A stretch of DNA of 64,000 nucleotides. It comes from Oscillospiraceae bacterium (GTDB taxonomy: Bacteria > Bacillota > Clostridia > Oscillospirales > Ruminococcaceae). The notes under the pieces are model-generated. The model had not been told where the DNA came from. It worked only from the letters and a program-made list of their open reading frames with translations, and made no database searches. The DNA lies in the NCBI GenBank assembly GCA_900770285.1, contig CAAGJO010000019.1, positions 127,111 through 191,110 of the forward strand, read 5' to 3'. This document shows, piece after piece, positions 18,782-27,940 of this stretch. A program made the translations under genes and the position numbers. How positions within the stretch are numbered: the stretch's first letter is position 1; each line of letters starts with the position of its first letter.

Positions 18782-18810
18782 ATTAAACCATAAATTTCAG
18801 TTTTTTTCAA
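18782..18810 (-). promoter_or_regulatory. Promoter of the GH130 gene
   Basis: TTGAAA (18805-18810), 17 nt, TTTAAT (18782-18787) on the minus strand, leaving a leader of about 80 nt. A catabolite-response site was looked for and not seen. The remainder of 18698-19008 holds only this and the punA promoter. Confidence 0.6.
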
Positions 18811-18947
18811 GTACTATTTCAAATTTATTTGGAGATTTACTGCTTGTTCACATAATATTTACAATTTTTCAGCCAAAAATTTTTATATAATCATATAGGC
18901 TATATAGGAATTTTATATGTATTTTTCTGCTGTGAAAGCACTTTGAC

Positions 18948-18976
18948 TTGACTAAACATAAGAATTAAAGTACAAT
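18948..18976 (+). promoter_or_regulatory. Sigma-A promoter of punA
   Basis: TTGACT (18948-18953), 17 nt, TACAAT (18971-18976); a leader of about 27 nt with AAGGAG leads to the ATG at 19009. Confidence 0.85.
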
Positions 18977-19008
18977 GTAAATACACATTATTTATAAGGA
19001 GAATTACT

Positions 19009-19845
19009 ATGACACCTGTTGAAAAGCTGAACAGCTGCTATGAAAGCATAAAAGACAAAATAGATTTTAAACCTGAGATAGCATTAGTTTTGGGGTCCGG
19101 TTTAGGTGCGTATGCCGAAACCGAAGTAAAAATTCATTCCACATTAAGCTATTCAGAAATTGAAGGTTTCCCACGTTCCACTGTTGAGGGACACAAGGGA
19201 CAGTTCGTTTTTGGTTATGTTGATGATGTTCCTGTAGTAATAATGCAGGGACGAGTTCATTATTACGAGGGATATCCGATCACTGATGTTGTTCTTCCGG
19301 CAAGGCTTATGAAACTTATGGGAGCAAAGGTGCTGTTCCTGACTAATGCATCCGGCGGCATAAACACAAACTTTACAGCAGGAGATTTTATGCTTATAAC
19401 AGACCATATTTCCAACTTTGTGCCTAATCCTCTTATTGGAGAGAATTTTGATAAACTTGGTACACGTTTTCCTGATATGAGCGAAGTTTACAACAAAAAA
19501 CTCTGCAATATAATCAGACGATCTGCCGAAAATCTGAAGATAGAGCTTCAGGAAGGTGTATATCTTCAGCTCACAGGGCCGTCATTTGAGACCCCTGCCG
19601 AAATCAGAATGTGCAGAACATTGGGAGCAGACGCTGTGGGAATGTCAACTGCTGTAGAAGCAATTGCAGCGAACCATGCCGGAATGAAAGTATGCGGAAT
19701 TTCCTGTATATCAAATCTTGCCTGCGGACTTACCGATAATCCTCTGACTCATGCAGAGGTTCAGGAAATGGCTGATAAATCTGCACCAAAATTCAGAGCA
19801 TTAGTTACCGAGAGCATAAAGAACATCTATCATTCATCAATATAA
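19009..19845 (+). CDS. punA: Purine nucleoside phosphorylase I
   Basis: A 278-residue trimeric-type purine nucleoside phosphorylase that splits (deoxy)inosine and (deoxy)guanosine with phosphate for purine salvage. Motifs are the phosphate-binding GSGLG (residues 29-33), GRVHYYEG, LTNASGG, the purine-site glutamate in GPSFETPAEIR, and VGMSTAVEA; family consensus has P where A occurs in STxxE. Length is normal. It is the only plus-strand gene between the GH130 gene and the long minus-strand cluster and is transcribed alone. Confidence 0.96.
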   Translation: MTPVEKLNSCYESIKDKIDFKPEIALVLGSGLGAYAETEVKIHSTLSYSEIEGFPRSTVEGHKGQFVFGYVDDVPVVIMQGRVHYYEGYPITDVVLPARLMKLMGAKVLFLTNASGGINTNFTAGDFMLITDHISNFVPNPLIGENFDKLGTRFPDMSEVYNKKLCNIIRRSAENLKIELQEGVYLQLTGPSFETPAEIRMCRTLGADAVGMSTAVEAIAANHAGMKVCGISCISNLACGLTDNPLTHAEVQEMADKSAPKFRALVTESIKNIYHSSI

Positions 19846-19859
19846 AAAACTAAATTACA

Positions 19860-19903
19860 GCCCCGAGTGCTGTTGGACGGAATCCAACGTGCATCCCCGG
19901 GGC
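19860..19903. terminator. Bidirectional terminator between punA and ispF
   Basis: A long stem pairs GCCCCG with CGGGGC and GTTGGA with TCCAAC, with A/T-rich tracts on both sides. It serves the convergent punA and ispF transcripts. Confidence 0.85.
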
Positions 19904-19912
19904 AGTAATTTT

Positions 19913-20380
19913 TTATTTAATTAAGCAAACCGCTGTTGCGGAAATTCCGGAGCCTTCACCTGTAAACCCTAGTTTCTCCTCTGTTGTAGCTTTTACAGAT
20001 ACTCTTGAAGCCTCTATGCCGCAGGCATTTGCAATGTTTTCCCGCATATCGTCAATGTATTCTGCAAGCTTTGGTTTTTGTGCGACAATAGTGGAATCAA
20101 TGTTTTCTATTGTATAGCCATGCCCGCTTAAAACTTCAACAACCTTTTTCAAAAGCTGAATGCTGTCAGCTCCTTTATAGCTGTCGTCGTTGTCCGGAAA
20201 AAGCTTTCCGATGTCACCTAAGGCAGCGGCTCCCAAAAGGCTGTCCATTACAGCATGAACTAAAACATCAGCGTCTGAATGTCCTAAAAGTCCTTTTTCA
20301 TATGGTATATCCACACCGCCAAGAATTAATTGTCTTTCGTCAACAAGTCGGTGAACGTCATATCCATGACCAACTCTCAT
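19913..20380 (-). CDS. ispF: 2-C-methyl-D-erythritol 2,4-cyclodiphosphate synthase
   Basis: A 155-residue enzyme of the non-mevalonate isoprenoid pathway that cyclises CDP-methylerythritol phosphate to the cyclodiphosphate, acting as a trimer with zinc. The metal ligands are seen in GHGYDVHR (Asp8, His10) and LLGHSDADVLVHAVMD, with the C-terminal KATTEEKLGFTGEG active-site loop. It is the last gene of the leuS-pheA-ispF end of the minus-strand cluster, 12 nt after pheA. IspD is not in the window. Confidence 0.97.
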   Translation of the reverse strand: MRVGHGYDVHRLVDERQLILGGVDIPYEKGLLGHSDADVLVHAVMDSLLGAAALGDIGKLFPDNDDSYKGADSIQLLKKVVEVLSGHGYTIENIDSTIVAQKPKLAEYIDDMRENIANACGIEASRVSVKATTEEKLGFTGEGSGISATAVCLIK

Positions 20381-20392
20381 TACATTATCCCC

Positions 20393-21505
20393 CTAAACCT
20401 CTGCATAATTTCCAAGAAATTTGAAATATGACAGTTCTGACTTAAGCTCATTCATAAGCTTTGCCACATCAGGAGATGTGATTTTGCCCTCAAAATCAAG
20501 ATAAAATATAACGTCAAAATCCGTATTTTCCATAGGCATACTTTCAATCATAAGAAGATTAAGGCCAGCCACAGAAAATTTGGTGAGCATTCTGTAAAGC
20601 GATGAAGCCGTATGGGGAATTGCCATTGAAACAGATATCCTGTCCGCATCAGGCAGACAAAGCGTTTTCTTTGATATAAGCATAAACTTGGTGTAGTTTT
20701 CACTGGCATTTACAATATCATCAGCCACAATTTCAAGTCCCAGTTCATCTGCACAGGCTTTGGAACATATTGCTCCCACAGGCTTGTCAGTTGTTTTTAT
20801 GTAACAAGCTGCAAGGGATGTGTTTGAATAGGAATGAGTTTTCCAACCGTGAGCCTTGATAAATTCCGAACACTGCAGCAGTCCCTGCTCATGGGAATAT
20901 ACAGATGTAATATCCTCAAGATTTACGCCTCTTTTAACTGCAAGGCAATGATCCACCCTAACCTTTGTTTCAGCGCAGATTTTTATATCATAATTTTTCA
21001 GAAGACTGTATGTCTGTACGACTGAACCTGTAGTACTGTTTGCAATGGGCAGCACGCCGAATTCTGCCCCGCCATTTTCTACAGCGTCAAAAACCTCTTT
21101 AAAGCTTTCAAAGAACCTGACTTTTCCGTCTTTAAAAAACTGCTTACTTGCTATATGAGAATATGCGCCAACCGTTCCAGGAACAGCCACAACAGGCGAG
21201 CCTGAAAGCTCCAAAGATTCAAAGCTTATTTCATTTTTATTTGAAAAGAATCGTTGATACTGCTTGCACTTGGAAATATCCATAAGCGTTGTAAAAAGTA
21301 CCTCGGAGGAAATTTTCAGCTCGTCAGGAACTTTTTCCGCAATTCTTTCAATAACCTGTTTTTCCCTGTCAGCCTGAAATACAGGAAGATCATTGTCAAT
21401 TTTATATTGAGCAACCTTGTAACTGCATTCCATACGCTGTTTGAAAAGCTCGATTATCTGATCATCAATATTATTTATTTCTTTTCTAAGCTCATCAAGA
21501 CCCAT
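20393..21505 (-). CDS. pheA: Bifunctional chorismate mutase / prephenate dehydratase
   Basis: A 370-residue P-protein for phenylalanine synthesis. The N-terminal AroQ chorismate mutase domain occupies residues 1-85 (LRKEINNIDDQIIELFKQRM). Prephenate dehydratase follows from about 105 (PGTVGAYSHIA, FGVLPIANSTTGSVVQTYSLL). The C-terminal ACT-like regulatory domain (about 285-365) has LYRMLTKFSVAGLNLLMIESMP. The dehydratase TRF motif appears as YTKFMLIS, a mild variation. ATG at 21505. It lies 22 nt after leuS. Confidence 0.95.
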   Translation of the reverse strand: MGLDELRKEINNIDDQIIELFKQRMECSYKVAQYKIDNDLPVFQADREKQVIERIAEKVPDELKISSEVLFTTLMDISKCKQYQRFFSNKNEISFESLELSGSPVVAVPGTVGAYSHIASKQFFKDGKVRFFESFKEVFDAVENGGAEFGVLPIANSTTGSVVQTYSLLKNYDIKICAETKVRVDHCLAVKRGVNLEDITSVYSHEQGLLQCSEFIKAHGWKTHSYSNTSLAACYIKTTDKPVGAICSKACADELGLEIVADDIVNASENYTKFMLISKKTLCLPDADRISVSMAIPHTASSLYRMLTKFSVAGLNLLMIESMPMENTDFDVIFYLDFEGKITSPDVAKLMNELKSELSYFKFLGNYAEV

Positions 21506-21526
21506 TTCAACTTCCCTTTCAATTGG

Positions 21527-23935
21527 TTATTTTGCAACAATGTTTATAAGCTTGCCCTTAACAAAGATTTCCTTGACAATATTTTTGCCTTCAATAGCTT
21601 TGGCAACATTAGGGTCAGACTTTGCAAGCTTGTCAGCCTCCTCCTGAGTAATATCAACAGGTACATTAAGCTTACACTTAATTTTTCCATTTACCTGACA
21701 AACGATTTCAACAGTTGCATCAACGCAGAGCTTTTCGTCAAAGCTTACCCATTCCTGCTCGTCGAGAACTCCCTCGCAGCCGATTTTCTGATACATTTCT
21801 TCTGTTATGTGAGGTGCGAACGGATAAAGTATAATGAGGAAATCTCTCAGCTCTTTTTTTGTAATAGAGCCTGCATTATATATTTCATTGATAAGCGACA
21901 TCATTGCGGCAATAGCTGTGTTAAACTTCATAGCCTCAATATCTTCGCTTACCTTCTTTATAGTTTTGTGCATTAATGATTTGAGTTTTTCAGAATACTC
22001 CTCACCGTCAACCATAATGTCCTGCAAAGCCCATACTCTGTCAATAAATCTCTTGCAGCCCTTAACACTGCTGTCGCTCCACGGAGCAGCCTTTTCATAG
22101 TCGCCCATGAATAAAACATAAAGTCTGAGAACATCTGCACCGTATTCTGCTACAACATCATTAGGGTCGACAACATTTCCTCTTGACTTGCTCATCTTTT
22201 CTCCGTCTTTACCGAGAATAAGTCCCTGTGCAGTTCTTTTCGCATATGGCTCTGATGTTGGAACAAGACCTTGGTCATAAAGGAACTTATGCCAGAATCT
22301 TGAGTAGATCATATGTCTTGTAACGTGTTCCATACCGCCGTTGTACCAGTCTACAGGCAGCCAGTATTTAAGTTCTTCCTGTGACGCAAATTCCTTGTCA
22401 TTGTGAGGATCGCAGTAACGGAGATAGTACCATGATGAGCCTGCCCACTGCGGCATTGTATCTGTTTCACGCTTTGCATCACCGCCGCATTTAGGACATT
22501 TGCAATTAACAAATGAATCTATCTTAGCAAGAGGACTTTCACCGTCAGTTCCCGGTTCAAAGTTCTCAACAGGCGGAAGTTCCAGAGGCAGTTGGTCATA
22601 AGGTACGGGAACCATTCCGCAGTGCGGACAATGTATAATAGGAATAGGTTCACCCCAGTATCTCTGACGATTGAATGCCCAGTCCTTCATTTTATACTGA
22701 ACACCCTTTTCACCGCAGCCAAGTTTCTGGAGTATATCGATCATCTTTTCAATGGCTTCCTTCTTATTGGTAATACCGTTCAGCTCACCTGAATTTATCA
22801 TTTCTCCTTCGCCTGTATATGGCTCCTTTGAAATATCTCCTCCCTTGATTACAGGAATAATTTCAATTCCGAATTTCTTTGCAAAATCATAGTCACGACC
22901 GTCATGAGCTGGAACAGCCATAATAGCACCTGTTCCATATCCCATCATTACATAATCTGAAATATATATAGGAATTTCCTTTTTGGTAATAGGATTTATT
23001 CCTGTAAGGCCGTCAATCTTAACACCGGTCTTGTCTTTAACAAGCTGTGTTCTCTCAAATTCGCTCTTCTTTGCACATTCAGCCTTATATGCTTCAAGCT
23101 CAGCATAGTTTCCAATGCTATCTTTATATTTCTGAATAATAGGATGCTCCGGAGCAATAACCATAAATGTAACTCCGTAAAGGGTGTCAGGACGTGTAGT
23201 ATAAATTCTCAGCTGTTCATCAAATTCCTTAATACCAAAGTTTACAAACGCTCCTGTTGACTTTCCTATCCAGTTCTGCTGCTGAAGCTTGACATTAGGA
23301 AGATAATCAACATCTTCAAGGCCCTGCAAAAGCTTATCTGCATATTCTGTGATTCTTAAGTACCAAACTTCTTTTGTCTTCTGTACAATATCGCTGTGAC
23401 AAATATCACATTTACCTCCCTGTGAATCCTCATTGGAAAGAACAACCTTACAGCTTGGACAATAATTTACCAAAGTTTTATCTCTGAAAACAAGACCATT
23501 TTCAAACATTTTAAGGAATATCCACTGAGTCCATTTGTAATAATCCGTCTCTGTGGTATCTATAACTCTTGACCAGTCAAAGGAAAAACCAACCTTTTTA
23601 AGCTGTCCTGTAAACCTTTCAATGTTTTCATCAGTAAGCTGTCTTGGATGAATGCCTGTTTTAATGGCTGTGTTCTCTGTAGGAAGACCGTAAGCGTCAA
23701 AACCTATAGGAAACAAAACATTATATCCCTGCAAACGTCTTTTTCTTGAGATAACCTCAAGACCTGAATATGCCTTGATATGACCAACATGCATACCATG
23801 TCCTGATGGATATGGGAATTCAACAAGCCCATAAAACTTCTTTTTTGTATGGTCATCGCTTGCCTTGAATGTTTCGTGTTCTTCCCAATACTTCTGCCAT
23901 TTCTGCTCAACAGCTAAAAAATCGTATTTCTCCAA
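21527..23935 (-). CDS. leuS: Leucyl-tRNA synthetase
   Basis: Class I synthetase charging tRNA-Leu, 802 residues, normal bacterial length. The HIGH-type motif is GHGMHVGH (near 45-52), the CP1 editing domain contains TTRPDTLYG, the KMSKS motif is GEKMSKSRGN (near 577) and the C-terminal anticodon-binding domain ends with KEIFVKGKLINIVAK. A zinc-type CPSC...CDIC pair lies near 160-185. The start is TTG at 23935, nine nt after AAAGGA. No T-box leader is visible upstream, where rsfS lies 35 nt away. Confidence 0.97.
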   Translation of the reverse strand: MEKYDFLAVEQKWQKYWEEHETFKASDDHTKKKFYGLVEFPYPSGHGMHVGHIKAYSGLEVISRKRRLQGYNVLFPIGFDAYGLPTENTAIKTGIHPRQLTDENIERFTGQLKKVGFSFDWSRVIDTTETDYYKWTQWIFLKMFENGLVFRDKTLVNYCPSCKVVLSNEDSQGGKCDICHSDIVQKTKEVWYLRITEYADKLLQGLEDVDYLPNVKLQQQNWIGKSTGAFVNFGIKEFDEQLRIYTTRPDTLYGVTFMVIAPEHPIIQKYKDSIGNYAELEAYKAECAKKSEFERTQLVKDKTGVKIDGLTGINPITKKEIPIYISDYVMMGYGTGAIMAVPAHDGRDYDFAKKFGIEIIPVIKGGDISKEPYTGEGEMINSGELNGITNKKEAIEKMIDILQKLGCGEKGVQYKMKDWAFNRQRYWGEPIPIIHCPHCGMVPVPYDQLPLELPPVENFEPGTDGESPLAKIDSFVNCKCPKCGGDAKRETDTMPQWAGSSWYYLRYCDPHNDKEFASQEELKYWLPVDWYNGGMEHVTRHMIYSRFWHKFLYDQGLVPTSEPYAKRTAQGLILGKDGEKMSKSRGNVVDPNDVVAEYGADVLRLYVLFMGDYEKAAPWSDSSVKGCKRFIDRVWALQDIMVDGEEYSEKLKSLMHKTIKKVSEDIEAMKFNTAIAAMMSLINEIYNAGSITKKELRDFLIILYPFAPHITEEMYQKIGCEGVLDEQEWVSFDEKLCVDATVEIVCQVNGKIKCKLNVPVDITQEEADKLAKSDPNVAKAIEGKNIVKEIFVKGKLINIVAK

Positions 23936-23970
23936 TTATATCATTCCTTTATAAATTATTCTAATTGCTT

Positions 23971-24330
23971 TTATTTCAAAAACTCCTCAACGTCAATGCT
24001 TTTTCCGTCAGACCATAGTCTTTCAAGATTGTAATAATTTCTTGTTTCTTTATTGAAAACATGAACGACAATATCCCCATAGTCCAGAACTATCCATGTA
24101 GCACCGGAATATCCCTCTGTTCTGAGAGGCGGAATGCCTTTCTGACCAAGCTGAAAATCAACTTCATCAGCAATAGCCTTTGTCTGCGTGGTGGAGTCAC
24201 CATTAGCAATTACAAAGTAATCCGCAACAATAGTAAGGTCTCCGATTTCAATTACCTGAATATCATCGGCAAGCTTTGAATCCATAGCTTTGATTATAGT
24301 TTTAAGCTTTTCATTTTGGGTTATTTCCAT
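23971..24330 (-). CDS. rsfS: Ribosomal silencing factor
   Basis: A 119-residue RsfS (YbeB/Iojap) protein that binds L14 on the 50S subunit and blocks subunit joining during starvation. Conserved residues include ADYFVIANGDSTTQTKAIADEV and DYGDIVVHVFNKETRNYYNLERLW. The ATG at 24330 is 8 nt after AAAGGAG; an in-frame ATG at 24348 lies ahead of that site and is rejected. The order nadD-yqeK-rsfS is conserved in Firmicutes. Confidence 0.96.
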   Translation of the reverse strand: MEITQNEKLKTIIKAMDSKLADDIQVIEIGDLTIVADYFVIANGDSTTQTKAIADEVDFQLGQKGIPPLRTEGYSGATWIVLDYGDIVVHVFNKETRNYYNLERLWSDGKSIDVEEFLK

Positions 24331-24429
24331 TAAATCTTCTCCTTTCATTATGTGGTAATGTTATACAATTCTGTTCTGATTGATTTATACACATCTCGTG
24401 AAAGTTATGAATTTGTTTGAAATTCTCAT

Positions 24430-25008
24430 TCATAATTGCACAGCAACAAAATCATTGTATGATTCCAATGTTGAAACGGGAATAGTATTTCCCTTTTCCA
24501 GGGAATTGCTTATAGAGAATCTAAGTGCCTCAAGCATTCCTTTTTCCAGACTCTGATCGCAGTATTTTCTCATCTTTTTGACGTCCTTGTAACTTCTGTC
24601 TGCGGAAATCAGATCAGCAAGATAAATTATCTGTGAAAGTTTTGACATGTTTTTGCATGCAACTGTGTGATATCTTACAGCATCAATAATTTCCTTGTCA
24701 TGAATATCAAATAAGGTCTGTATGACCTCAGCTCCTGCAACAGCATGATAAAGAGGAACAGTTTTAGTTTCAATTTCACATACATCAAGCTTTGAATTTT
24801 TTACCAATTCAAGCTGTTTTTCAACAGGCATTTCCTTTGCGGTGTCGTGTAAAAGTCCTGCAATATAAGCCTTGTCACAATCAGCCCCATATTTTTTTGC
24901 AAGAGAAACGGCAGCATCTGCTACGTTCAGACAGTGTGTATATCTCTTTTTAGATAAATTTTCCTTTAAATAGCTTTTATACTTTGCAATAATCTTTTTA
25001 TCTAACAC
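24430..25008 (-). CDS. yqeK: HD-domain hydrolase YqeK
   Basis: A 192-residue HD-family protein; YqeK homologues hydrolyse diadenosine tetraphosphate symmetrically. Metal-binding positions visible are His25, His-Asp in GLLHDTAKE (54-55), two further His (YHAVAGA and VRYHTVA) and Asp in YLADLISADR. The start is GTG at 25008; its Shine-Dalgarno GAGGT overlaps the nadD stop, so translation is coupled. The 80 nt to rsfS are unassigned. Confidence 0.93.
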   Translation of the reverse strand: MLDKKIIAKYKSYLKENLSKKRYTHCLNVADAAVSLAKKYGADCDKAYIAGLLHDTAKEMPVEKQLELVKNSKLDVCEIETKTVPLYHAVAGAEVIQTLFDIHDKEIIDAVRYHTVACKNMSKLSQIIYLADLISADRSYKDVKKMRKYCDQSLEKGMLEALRFSISNSLEKGNTIPVSTLESYNDFVAVQL

Positions 25009-25017
25009 AATATAACC

Positions 25018-25617
25018 TCAATTATACAAATTTTTCTCTCTAATATATTTTACAACATTTTTATCTAAATAGCAAGTACAATCCTTATTTTTTTTAAGCC
25101 GACGGCGTATCTCCGATGATGAAATCTCAAAAGGCTTTGCAGGCACTATAATAACCTCGCCGCCTTTGTTTTTAAGCTTTTCTGCATAAACCTCAAGACA
25201 TTTTTCAGTAATCTCATTTTCTCGGGAAACACAAACCAATGCGGCAAGTGACAGTATCTCCTCATATCTATACCACTCATGGAAACTCAGAAGCATATCG
25301 CTTCCCATAAAGAAAAACAGTTTGTCATTAGGATAAATTTCTTTAAAGTGACGTAAAGTTATTACCGAATAGCTTTTACCCTCATTTTTCAGCTCCCAGT
25401 CAGAAAATTCAAGATTCTGAATATCTGCAAGAGCAATTTTACACATATTGAGCCTATCTGTTCCCGACGCCAGATTTTCAGCTTGCTTGTGAGGAGGTAT
25501 TCTGTCGGGAATAATGATCACCTTCTGAAAATCAATGGCTTTCATTATTTTCAAAAGACAATTTTTGTGGCCGTTATGAATGGGATTGAATGTACCGCCA
25601 AAAATGCCAATGTTCAT
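25018..25617 (-). CDS. nadD: Nicotinate-nucleotide adenylyltransferase
   Basis: A 199-residue enzyme forming deamido-NAD from nicotinate mononucleotide and ATP. The nucleotidyltransferase signature GGTFNPIHNGH (residues 7-17) and the C-terminal ISSSEIRRRL are intact. ATG at 25617. It is followed nine nt later by yqeK, as in Bacillus. Confidence 0.97.
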   Translation of the reverse strand: MNIGIFGGTFNPIHNGHKNCLLKIMKAIDFQKVIIIPDRIPPHKQAENLASGTDRLNMCKIALADIQNLEFSDWELKNEGKSYSVITLRHFKEIYPNDKLFFFMGSDMLLSFHEWYRYEEILSLAALVCVSRENEITEKCLEVYAEKLKNKGGEVIIVPAKPFEISSSEIRRRLKKNKDCTCYLDKNVVKYIREKNLYN

Positions 25618-25647
25618 TTTTTTAGTAATTCTCCTTTTAGCAGGTCA

Positions 25648-25965
25648 TCATTTTTTTGAACGCTTTTTGCCCATAGTTTTAAGCTCAAGAACATGCTCCT
25701 GAGGATTTCTTTTAAACAAAATTGCTTTTGAACCTATAACCTGAACAACATCTGCTCCGATTTTTTCTGAAATCTCGGCAGCAGCTTCCTTTGCACTGTA
25801 CAGAGAATTTTCCAATACTTTGATCTTTACAATTTCATGTACCCGCAGATAGTCATTGATCTGATCGACTTGTGCGTCATTTACTCCGCTTTTTCCAATT
25901 TGAAAAACAGGCTCAAGACTGTTTGCAATGCTTTTCAGCTCAGCTCTTTGTTTTGAATTTATCAT
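25648..25965 (-). CDS. yhbY: CRM-domain RNA-binding protein YhbY
   Basis: A 105-residue single CRM-domain protein associated with 50S ribosome maturation. The family pattern LKSIANSLEPVFQIGKSG, the NDAQVDQINDYLRVHEIVKIKV core and QVIGSKAILFKRN are seen. The C-terminus carries an additional basic tail (KKRSKK). The start lies 3 nt after rdgB, with AAAGGAAA inside the end of that gene. Confidence 0.94.
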   Translation of the reverse strand: MINSKQRAELKSIANSLEPVFQIGKSGVNDAQVDQINDYLRVHEIVKIKVLENSLYSAKEAAAEISEKIGADVVQVIGSKAILFKRNPQEHVLELKTMGKKRSKK

Positions 25966-25968
25966 ATA

Positions 25969-26550
25969 TTATTTCCTTTCGCTTTTAAAATAATCAGAAA
26001 GCTTTTGCAGAGCATTTGCTCTGTGAGAAACCTTATTTTTATAGTCTGCCGAAAGTTCTGCAAAGGTTTTGTTTTCATTTCCGTATACAAAAATCGGATC
26101 ATATCCAAATCCATTTCTGCCGCGTTTTTCATAGCTGATCTTACCCTTGCATTCGCCTCTGAAAAAGTGTTCTGTACCATTTTCATCAATATAGCAGATA
26201 ACGCATACAAATGATGCTCCTCTTTTCTCGTCAGGAACATTTTCCATCTGAGACAAAACTTTAAGGCATCTTTTCCCCGGTTCTGCATATCTTGCCGAAT
26301 AAATCCCCGGTGCACCGTTAAGGTAATCTATAGTAAGTCCGCTGTCATCGGCAATAACAGGAGTTTTAAACATTTCATATATTGCCTTTGCTTTAAGTGC
26401 AGAATTTTCTTCAAAGGTTGAACCGTTCTCTTCTACCTCTATATCTGCTCCTGCCTGGCTCTGAGATATCACCTCTAAGCCTAGAGGCTCGAGTATTTCT
26501 CTGATTTCACGCAGCTTGTTCTTGTTGTTTGAAGCAAGTATAATCTTCAT
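25969..26550 (-). CDS. rdgB: XTP/dITP pyrophosphatase
   Basis: A 193-residue house-cleaning nucleotide hydrolase of the RdgB/HAM1 family that removes XTP, ITP and dITP. Landmarks are SNNKNKLREI at the N-terminus, ADDSGL with the catalytic Asp, GAPGIYSARYA, and the C-terminal GFGYDPIF and SHRANALQKL. It lies 2 nt after ftsY and 3 nt before yhbY. Confidence 0.96.
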   Translation of the reverse strand: MKIILASNNKNKLREIREILEPLGLEVISQSQAGADIEVEENGSTFEENSALKAKAIYEMFKTPVIADDSGLTIDYLNGAPGIYSARYAEPGKRCLKVLSQMENVPDEKRGASFVCVICYIDENGTEHFFRGECKGKISYEKRGRNGFGYDPIFVYGNENKTFAELSADYKNKVSHRANALQKLSDYFKSERK

Positions 26551-26552
26551 TT

Positions 26553-27884
26553 TTATTCACCCTTTCTTTTCTTTCCAAAAGGAAAATGAAAACCAAATCT
26601 GCTCTTCTTTTTTGCAGGCTCTTCTGCTGTTTCTTCGCTTTGTTCAGTAATTTCAGCCTGTTCATCTTTTTCTTCCATCTCATCAGATTCGCTGTGCGTC
26701 AACTCTTCATCAGCATATTTTTCAGATGTTTCTTCTTCAGATTCTTCTGCTTCTTCAACAGGCTGCTCCAATTCTTCTGCTATGCTTACATCTTCCTGCT
26801 CAGCTTCAGCATCTGTTTGCTGAATTTCCTGATCCTGAGTATTGGCTTCGGCAGTTTGTTTATCTGCAACTACATCTTCATGACCAGTTTCATCTGTCTG
26901 TGCAGATCCTTCCAGGCTATTTTCGTCCTCCTGATCATCGTCTTTAAGACGTTCATAATTTCCCTCAAAATCATTATCATTCATAAACAAAGCGTCTACA
27001 AAATCTTTGGTTGAGAATGGCTGCAAATCATCAAGTTTTTCTCCTACACCCACCAATTTAACAGGAATTTTAAGGTCATGAGAAATACTTATTACTATAC
27101 CGCCTTTGGCTGTACCGTCAAGCTTTGTAAGAATAATTCCCGTAATGTCAGCGGCTTCGTTAAACTGTTTTGCCTGATTAACTGCATTCTGACCTGTTGT
27201 CGCGTCAAGAGCCAAAAGTACTTCCAAGGCACAGCCTTCCGCCTGTTGATGGACAATTCGGGATATCTTTGAAAGCTCGTTCATAAGATTTTTCTTATTG
27301 TGAAGTCTGCCTGCTGTGTCACAAATCACAACATCAGCTTTTCTGGCTTTTGCAGCAGCAAGAGCATCAAATACTACAGCCGCAGGGTCTGAGCCTTCAT
27401 TGTGCTTAACAAGCTCAACTCCTGCACGTTCTGTCCAGACTTCCAGCTGATCAATAGCTGCTGCTCTGAAAGTATCCGCCGCTGCTACAATAACCCGTTT
27501 GCCCTGTTTATGAAGCTGATAAGCAAGTTTTCCTATTGTTGTGGTTTTTCCCACACCATTTACTCCTATCACTAAAATTACAGACGGCGTTGTGGAAAGA
27601 TCAAGGGTCTGTTCCTCACCCATCATTTCAGATATGATCTCTTTGAGCATATCCATAATCATTTTAGGATCGGTAACTCCACGCTCTTTTACTCTTTCTC
27701 TTAAAATGTCACAAATCTCTACCGACGTTTCAACGCCGATATCGCACATAATAAGTGTTTCTTCCAGCTCATCAAAAAGTTCATCATCTATTTTTGTGAA
27801 TGAGTTAAGCAGCTTTTCAATTCTGCCCATCATTGCATCTTTTGTCTTTTTCAGTCCTGATTTCAGTTTTTCAAACAATCCCAT
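26553..27884 (-). CDS. ftsY: Signal recognition particle receptor FtsY with C-terminal acidic extension
   Basis: The SRP receptor GTPase, 443 residues. The NG domain starts at residue 1 (amphipathic MGLFEKLKSGLKK) and carries GVNGVGKTTT (near 108), DTADTFRAAA-like ADTFRAAA, DTAGR and TKLDGTAKGG (near 255). It ends near residue 300. Beyond it lies a roughly 120-residue tail dominated by Glu and Asp, closing with a basic aromatic segment (KKKSRFGFHFPFGKKRKGE). In the textbook arrangement the acidic A domain precedes the NG domain, so here it is swapped to the other end. It follows smc by 56 nt. Confidence 0.96.
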   Translation of the reverse strand: MGLFEKLKSGLKKTKDAMMGRIEKLLNSFTKIDDELFDELEETLIMCDIGVETSVEICDILRERVKERGVTDPKMIMDMLKEIISEMMGEEQTLDLSTTPSVILVIGVNGVGKTTTIGKLAYQLHKQGKRVIVAAADTFRAAAIDQLEVWTERAGVELVKHNEGSDPAAVVFDALAAAKARKADVVICDTAGRLHNKKNLMNELSKISRIVHQQAEGCALEVLLALDATTGQNAVNQAKQFNEAADITGIILTKLDGTAKGGIVISISHDLKIPVKLVGVGEKLDDLQPFSTKDFVDALFMNDNDFEGNYERLKDDDQEDENSLEGSAQTDETGHEDVVADKQTAEANTQDQEIQQTDAEAEQEDVSIAEELEQPVEEAEESEEETSEKYADEELTHSESDEMEEKDEQAEITEQSEETAEEPAKKKSRFGFHFPFGKKRKGE

Positions 27885-27940
27885 AACTTTTCAGCTCAAA
27901 AATGAGCGTTTCTCCTTTCAAAGTTTTAAAATATTAATTA

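Noticed and set aside
21254..21976. 240-codon plus-strand frame across pheA and leuS
   Set aside because: Antisense to two well-supported genes; low-complexity Phe/Asn/Leu composition.
23936..24429. T-box leader for leuS
   Set aside because: The gap to rsfS is only 35 nt and no T-box sequence or antiterminator pairing was seen.
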